Assembly: GCA_009760855.2 (NCBI GenBank)
Contig: WPIO01000089.1
Location: forward strand, 671,501 to 735,500
From: Cristatella mucedo
Lineage: Eukaryota; Bryozoa; Phylactolaemata; Cristatellidae
Reading direction: 5' to 3'
DNA length: 64,000 nt
In this document: one piece after another, positions 55,743 to 64,000 of the stretch
Numbering within the stretch: position 1 is the first letter of the stretch
Layout: the number at the start of each line of letters is the position of its first letter
Made by a program: the position numbers and the translations under genes
Notes under the pieces: model-generated
What the model saw: only the letters and a program-made list of their open reading frames with translations
Told to the model about the DNA's origin: nothing
Databases searched by the model: none

Positions 55743-56406
55743 CCGAGAGGCGGCCGCGACCACGTGGAGACGCGTTTGAATGAAAATCGACCATCGAGGG
55801 CGCGCGGCAGCATCGCTCGCCAGTTTCGCGAGGGCGGCATTGGAGCCTGCGGCTGCCACTCGCTCTGCGCGCGTGCGGCACTCGCGGCGGCAAACGCTGC
55901 GCGCCCGGAGCGGAAATGGGAATATCCGCCTTTTTTTTCTTGAAAGCGAGGACCGAGTGCGCCGCGTCGCGACGACATTCTTTCCGGAAAGCTCATGCCA
56001 TCTCGCGAGTTTGACGCGTATTTTAAAGCGAAGGGCTTCTCCGGCGAAGAACGCAAGCCAGGAAACCGCCAGGCGGCGCGATTGGCCTTCGCAGAGCGAA
56101 CGATGGCCAGTTCGGTTAGCGAGGGAACTGGGAGCGTGACGTCACGTGCCGAATCGGTCGTGCCGACGCGTTTGGCCAGTGGGTAGTTCGCACAATTACC
56201 CCTACAACGACGAGTCCGACAGTTTCGACCGAAGTAAATTGGCCAATAAAGCCCGACAACATGTGGGCAACGGGAAAATGAAAGCAGAGATCAGCAGCCA
56301 ACTCAGCTGCGTCGCCAATGTATGTAGAGGAAGACGCGTAGCGGATTTCAGCCAGCCGGCAGCGGACCGGAAAGAACTGCCTAACCGGGCTGCACGCTGC
56401 GAGTGT

Positions 56407-56532
<126 letters not shown>

Positions 56533-57373
56533 GGGGCTGTGACTCGCGGGCGAGACGCAGGCCGGTCTCAATGAGGTTCTTGAAACGAGCCGTCCGCCAC
56601 CGAGTCCTCGCTCCATCCCTTCCTTCTCTCGCTCCATCCCTTCCTCCATTCCTTCCTCCCTGCCCGGCCCCGCTTTGGAGAGGAACAAGGCGCATGCATC
56701 CGGATCTGTCAGCGCTCGGCGGCCGCTCGGCCGCCGTAAATAGAAAGACAGCCCGGCGCTCGGCTTCGTCACGGTCCGCTACGGTCATCGGCTGGCGGCG
56801 ACGGGAATGGGTTGGGAGAGGAGCGGGCTGCCGCCCCCTCGGAGCGAGAGAGCGCTGCGAGGCGGGGAGTGCGCGCGCGCGCGCGAATTCGCCGCAGCCC
56901 CCTTTCCCCTCCGGGCAGGAGGCGCGTCGCTCGCCCGGATGAGCGAGCGTTCCGCCGCCTCTGCTCTTCCCTTCCCGGTCGCCTCCATTTCTTGCGAAAA
57001 CGGCGGCGGCGCGCCCTACAGCTCGCCGCGCGTCTCGTCCGGCGCGCTACGACGCGAGATGCGGCGGCTGCGGCGGCGACGCCAGCTCGACGCGCGCGAG
57101 TCGAGCGGAACTGGCGGCGGCGGCCGCTACAGCGGAACGGCTGGCCTGAGATGCAGCAGGAGGCTGGCTGAGGCGGATGGACGAGCGAGGAAGGGCGGCG
57201 GCTTCAAGATGTCCGCGTTTCGCGATGGGGGACAGACGCAGCGAGCTAGCGGCGTCAGCCGAGCGAGTAAGCCCGCGTAAAACCGAGCAGCTCCCGAGCT
57301 CCAGCCGAGAGGCCCCCCAACCAATCGCCACCGACCAACAAAAAAAAAACAGCAACGCTTCGATTGGGCTCGG

Positions 57374-57493
57374 GTGCCTTAAGAGAACCTGCTCTCTATC
57401 CAGGCGCTTTACCTGCCCCGCAGGGCTCGAGCCCGCAACTCGGTCTCGCGAAAGCGAAAGCTGCGCGCCCTTTGACCCCCTTCGACCAAAGCG
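57374..57493 (-). repeat. SINE-A copy, GC-shifted
   Basis: The reverse strand reads GAGTTGCGGGCTCGAGCCCT, AAAGCGCCTGGATAGAGAGC and AGGTTCTCTTAAGGCACC. Confidence 0.75.
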
Positions 57494-58312
57494 TGGGTGG
57501 CGCGCTAAGAAATGAAGCAAGAAGACGCTCCAGTGTGAGCTTTTTTCCTTTTAGCAAACTTCCTCGACGGCGATCCTTCAAGGAGGTGCCGACAAGAAGG
57601 ATTCGCCGAGAAAGGCCTTCACTCAGAGCGGAGGCGCGCCGCCGCCGCGTCACCACATCAGCCTTCCAAAACTCGTCGTCTCGCGGCAACGCGGCCGCCG
57701 GAGCGCCGCCCGCGCTACCTCGCTCGGTGGCTTCGCGTGGCCGCCGGCGGCGGCCACGGCGGCGCCTGCTCGGTGAGGCGGCGCCGGAAACAGGTGACGA
57801 ATTCAATCTCGCCGAGTTGACTGGCAGCTACACCTTAGCACTCGCGGATGGGCGAGGCCTGCACTATCCGAACAACAAAACGACGGCGCCAGCGGACGAG
57901 CCAGAGTCCAGCGCCACCTCCGACGCCGCCGAAGAAGCAGCGCCGATTGCCGGTGGCAATGGCTGGGTGGAACTGCTGCTGCAACAGCTGCAGCTGTTGC
58001 TGTTGCAGCTGCCTCGTAATTCTGGGAATGCATGCCCGCCGCAGGCCGCGATAGCGATTGCGCCCGCGCTTCGTTACCCTTCGCGGTGCTACTTAGCGGA
58101 GCTAAGCGGCGCCGACACTACGCCCAGCAAACGAGCGCGAGTTCGACCCTCGGACCTGTCGCAGTTGTCAGACGCGATAATCACCAGTACGAGGGATGCG
58201 GGTCAGAGATCAGGGCCAGAGGGTCAGAGCCAGAAGGTCAGAGAGAGGTGCGAGTCAGAGAGCGCGAAATCCGTCCGCGGAGATTTTGTGAAAAACGGTA
58301 GGAACCGAAGAG

Positions 58313-58512
<200 letters not shown>

Positions 58513-58856
58513 TCACGAGCTCTTTGCAAGAACTCGGGTCTCTGCGGCGAAACAAGCCCTGAACGCTTTCGGGCAAAGCGGCAACGCAGAGCCACCTCGA
58601 GCGCTCGGGCGCGCGCGCGTAGATACGCTACAGCGGCTGCTAGCACAGCCCACCCACTAGGTGGCGCTCGAGATCCTCCCCGTCGCGAAGCCTTGAGCAC
58701 AGCGCAGCGAGTCATGCTTACCAAAACTTGCGCTGCTATCGCGAGATGAACGCGCTTGTTATAGTTTAAAGCTTTTAGTCGGAATTGTGTGACGACGCGC
58801 CGGGCCAATCGCACGGTTCCGCCGTTGAGGGCTAATGGCAGCGCGAGAGGCTCGGC

Positions 58857-58920
58857 AGCGGCAGCAGCAGCAGCAGCAGCAGCGGCAGCGGCAGCGGCAG
58901 CAGCGGCAGCGGCAGCAGCA
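58857..58920. repeat. (GCAGCG/GCAGCA)n repeat
   Basis: Hexamer and trimer units GGCAGC, GCAGCA over about 60 bases. Confidence 0.9.
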
Positions 58921-59097
58921 CTCTGAGAGCGATGCTTGTCTATAAAAGCTGGCACCCAAACTGTGCACCGTAAGCGGTCTGTGTCGGCGGTTTGAGATTT
59001 GAGCACCGCTTGTGTCGATCATTCCTTTCGCTCCTTAACATTTCAGCTTAATTGGAGGCGATGCGAGTTCAAAACGTGACCACACAGCCACGTGATC

Positions 59098-59680
59098 ACT
59101 TCACTCCTGTTCTATCTCTGTCTCTGTCTCTGTCTCTACCTACCTACCTACCTACCTACCTACCTACCTACCTACCTACCTACCTAACAACACCCATCCA
59201 CCTACCGACCTACTTATATACCTACCTATCTATATATCCATCTATTTATCCGTCTGTCTGCCTACCAACCTACCTGTCTATCTACCTACCAGTCTAATCT
59301 ATCTATCTATCACTCCAATCCTATCACGAGCTCGAGGTCGTCACTGTATAATTGAGCTGGCTGACGTTCACACCGGCAGACTGACACACAGAGAGACAGG
59401 GCCAAAGGGGCAGTCGGTGACAGAGAGAAACAACCCGTGATGGTGACAGAGAGACGGATGGAGAGATAGAGAAGCAGAGAGACAGAGACAGACAGAGACA
59501 GAGACATACAGACAGACACACAGACAGACAGGGAGACAGAGAGAGACGGTGAGAAACAGAGAGAGACAGAGAGAGACAGTAAGAGACAGAGAGAGAGACA
59601 GAAAGAGACAGAGAGAGACAGACAGAGAGACACAGACAGAGAGAGACAGAGAGGCAGAGAGAGAGATACGAAGAAAGAGT
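59098..59680. repeat. Cluster of (CTAC)n, (CTAT)n and (AGAC/AGAG)n repeats
   Basis: Tetranucleotide CTAC runs at 59133-59185, decayed CTAT/CTAC to about 59312, then purine-rich AGACAGAGAG from about 59440 to 59680. Confidence 0.92.
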
Positions 59681-60030
59681 TGGTGGCGGGAAGGACAGAA
59701 GAGAAACAGTCGGAGAGGCAAAGAGTCTTAGCGACGCGGTGAAACTCTGAGGACAAAGGGCTCGGGGAACGAACGACCCAAGACTTATTATCGAGTGAGC
59801 TTTCTATAGAGACTTCCTTTAGGTATCCAAAAGTAGCATCAACGACCGGGGGGGGGCCGCTTTGCGATCTTAAGATGCTCGTGACGGATTCCTCAGAGAA
59901 GCAGTGCACAGTAAGCATTTTCAGTCACGGTCGCCCAATGACAGTGGGCCGCCGATTCCCGGCGCTGCGGCTAAGCCCGATCACTCAGGTGTCCTATTAC
60001 GGCCGACGCGCGGGTTCCGCGTAGCCCGTC

Positions 60031-61558
<1,528 letters not shown>

Positions 61559-62566
61559 TAGCCAGCACGTGAGCGACCCTCCCTGGGTCTTGGGACTTGC
61601 TCGAACGTTGCCGTTTAAGAATAAGTACGCGCGGCACGCTGTTCCTGCGACGAAAGATCGATCGCAACGATGATGGTCGCGCGGCTGGGGGAGCGTCGGG
61701 TGAGTGAGAGAGCGCTGCATGAGACGTGGCTCGCTTCGAAGCAGCCGTTCGCAGCAGTGTCTCGGAGCAGACCATGGAGCAGACCTCGTTGGATTCTCTT
61801 TAGGCAGACATTCTCCTCCAGCAGCCGCGTGCTGCTAGCGGTGGCAGAAATATGCCACCCCCACTTCCCGGCGATTCACGCACAGGTACCAAGAGTTGTT
61901 GCACTTTTAGTTCTTCTGATCTCAGATCTTTCGATCTCTGCTCCGATTCCACGCACCAGAGGAACGATCGCTTCCTCCTTACAAGGTACTTCAATTTTAG
62001 TTTGATGCTCATTCAGCGATGCACGCCCTACGATGCCTAATTCCGTACGTTGGCCGATTCACTTTAATGGCACATCGCATGGCCACACTCGCAGCAAAGG
62101 TCACACCCGCGATCGACTATTCTCCCGCGTTTGCATTCTGTCCAACTCCTACTATCACTAATACTGCCGAACGTCAGGCCGTTCGCGGATCTCTACCCTC
62201 TGTCTGCACGATGTATCCCATTCAGTTTAAAAGCCACCTCTGCAAATCGCAAAACCTTGCTTTTTGAAACCTTAAGAGCTCGATCTTTGAGGCCACGCGC
62301 AAAGAAATATCCTTCTTGCCCAACCTCTACTCAACGCTCCATTCGACTTGGCCTCGTCGGTGGAATGCCACAACGCGATCGGTGCCCAGTGTTCCTCGAG
62401 CCGATGGAAAGAGCGCGATCATCTTGTGCGACCGCCGAATGTTGAGCAGCAAGCAGAGCGACAGACCACGTGACACGTGAGTGGCCATCGACGACTGGAG
62501 AGCGAGGACCAGCGGCGTTCGTGCTAATCTAGTGCAGCTGAAACCGACCGCAGCTTCTTAAAAAAG
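61559..62566. other. No gene recognised
   Basis: A frame from 61670 (ATGATGGTCGCGCGGCTGGG, then GTGAGT 30 bases on) could be a short first exon, but nothing supports it. Confidence 0.35.
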
Positions 62567-62683
62567 AAAAATACGACGGCTGATGTATGCGACTGCGTCA
62601 GCCATAAAAATACGATGGCTGACGTATGTGACTCCATCAGCCATAAAAATACGATGGCCAATGTACGTGACTCCGTCAGCCAT
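62567..62683. repeat. 39-bp tandem repeat, three units, each an inverted repeat
   Basis: Units AAAAATACGATGGCTGACGT and TCAGCCAT at the right end; GATGGCTGA and TCAGCCATC-like ends pair within each unit. Confidence 0.93.
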
Positions 62684-63307
62684 CCTTTTTACGGCTCGTT
62701 GCAATCCTTGCCGCGAGCGGTGCGAAAAAAATCGATGCTGGCGTACCGCTTTTCTTGCTCCCGCGTCTGCAAGATGGCCGAAATCAGGGAATTGACATCG
62801 TCGCCAAGGCACCGTTCTACCTCGCTCGAGCTCGAAGTCTCAAGTCAAGCCTGCCTCAGCTCACCTCACGTGCCGATGCCGTCTCAGTGGCCTCGCCGCG
62901 TCAGTTGTGCGGCTCGCTGTGCGTACGGCTCGGAGGTCTCTGCTGCTTGTCCTCGCTGTCGATAGCTAGATAATCTGCCCGCTTCACTCTCACTGCGGAT
63001 CGAAGTCGGATACTTTCTTCACTCTGGTACAATCTGGTACTTTCCTCACCGGAGGTACTATTTTTTCTCACCTTTAGCCTTTTCCACGGAAATTCAATTT
63101 TCAGCAATGAGACTACATTTTGCCCATTCGCATGTTAATTCTCGCGCGCCGTCGTTCAATCGGTCGGCGCAGGCGTCGTTCAATCGGCGGCGACTCTTGT
63201 GTTGCGGGACTTTCGCGCATTCAAAATTTTATGGGTGGATTGCATCGTAATGCAGCGTATGCCTCGCTGTGCGATTACTATATTACACATACATTTTTAG
63301 CTATGGG

Positions 63308-63395
63308 TTAATAATAATAATAACAATACATTTGATATACGCCCTCAGAGAACTCAATTCTCTTTCTAGGCACCTTGCATTTGCTGAAAAGGAAG
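63308..63395 (-). repeat. LINE-A tail with (AAT)n
   Basis: AATAATAATAATAACAATAC, then CGCCCTCAGAGAACTCAATT and CTTTCTAGGCACCTTGCATT. Confidence 0.8.
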
Positions 63396-64000
63396 CACGA
63401 TCTAATGATTAGTGAAGTTGACGAAGACAGGAGAATTATGTAGTACTATGATGAGTCTTCTGGCGTGAGGATATTTTAATATTTAGTCTAGCTCTTGAGT
63501 GAGCCTCATTCGTTCGGTTGGACCCCAAGGTCTTCGCCAGGATTAGGTACTGGGACTTCAGGACCCAGGTGGCGAGTTCACGTTTTAATTCGAGTTAACT
63601 TGTATTGCCCCTGCAAGTGTTTCGAGTCGGTCGAGCTGGTCGCATACATAAGTTAGGCCGCGCCGGCTTCAGCTTGAGGGAGTCCCGCTGGTGACTACGC
63701 CCCCCCCCCAATCGGGTACCGGCGGGGCTGAATTACACGACTCCTCCCAAGTGCATGATCATGCACTCGTGCGATGACGCCGCCGCATCGCTGCTGCGGG
63801 CGAGGGCGTCGTCGCTAGGGGGCGCTGGTACAGACTACGCCGTCAGCAGACCGCGCGAGAGAGCGCCGGCGCTCGCCACTCCGGAGGCAAGGCCTGGGCG
63901 CTCTTAGCTGCGGCGGCGGCGGCGCCGCCAGCCGCAGGATCGACATCAGGACGGACGATCGTACGGATCGTCCCGCGTCCGAGCGGCGGCGGCGGCGGCG
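63396..64000. other. Window end, GC-rich from 63640, no gene recognised
   Basis: C run near 63700, CGG triplets at 63910-63925 and at the very end of the window. Confidence 0.45.

Noticed and set aside
55213-56139. Long Arg/Ala/Ser frames on both strands
   Set aside because: GC-rich DNA has few stop codons; no domain, no conservation and overlapping frames on both strands.

Overview
The window looks like nuclear DNA of an invertebrate animal. It has multi-exon genes with GT-AG introns, secreted modular proteins built from phase 1-1 exons, decayed CR1/L2-type LINEs, tRNA-derived SINEs and very large amounts of microsatellite. I cannot name the taxon from the sequence alone.

Three real genes can be assembled. 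(1) The 3' half of an acetyl-CoA synthetase gene on the plus strand, five exons from 1504 to 5576, closest from memory to the mitochondrial ACSS1 type; its 5' exons lie before the window. (2) and (3) Two complete nine-exon genes in tandem on the minus strand, 17489-6289 (about 361 aa) and 43558-22272 (about 350 aa). They are duplicates of each other: signal peptide, cysteine-rich N-terminus with an RGD, CAP (SCP/TAPS) domain, cysteine-rich hinge, EGF-like module, ShKT-like module, Ser/Ala linker and hydrophobic C-terminal tail. Splice sites and intron phases match at all eight introns, and each spliced sequence is a whole number of codons. Both CAP domains appear to have lost all four residues of the usual His/Glu tetrad. 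Copy 1 uses a GC donor where copy 2 uses GT. ACSS and CAP copy 1 are convergent, with about 0.7 kb between stop codons.

The rest is largely repeats. LINE-A is a CR1/L2-like element with a 3' tail around AAGCGCCTAGAAAGAGATTA followed by (ATT)n; its longest copy, at 45.8-48.7 kb, is dead. LINE-B is a second non-LTR family. SINE-A is tRNA-derived with a 3' end resembling the LINE-A tail, and SINE-B is a second tRNA-derived family. A LINE-A/SINE-A composite with the same junction occurs at 15.1-16.5 kb (minus) and 51.3-52.3 kb (plus). Copy 2 is about twice as long as copy 1 because its introns hold more repeats.

From about 54.9 kb to the end the DNA is GC- and CpG-rich with long (CT/AG)n blocks, a (CCG)n run of about 40 units and several hairpins. 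I could not assemble a convincing gene there; it may be a CpG-island-like region next to genes outside the window.
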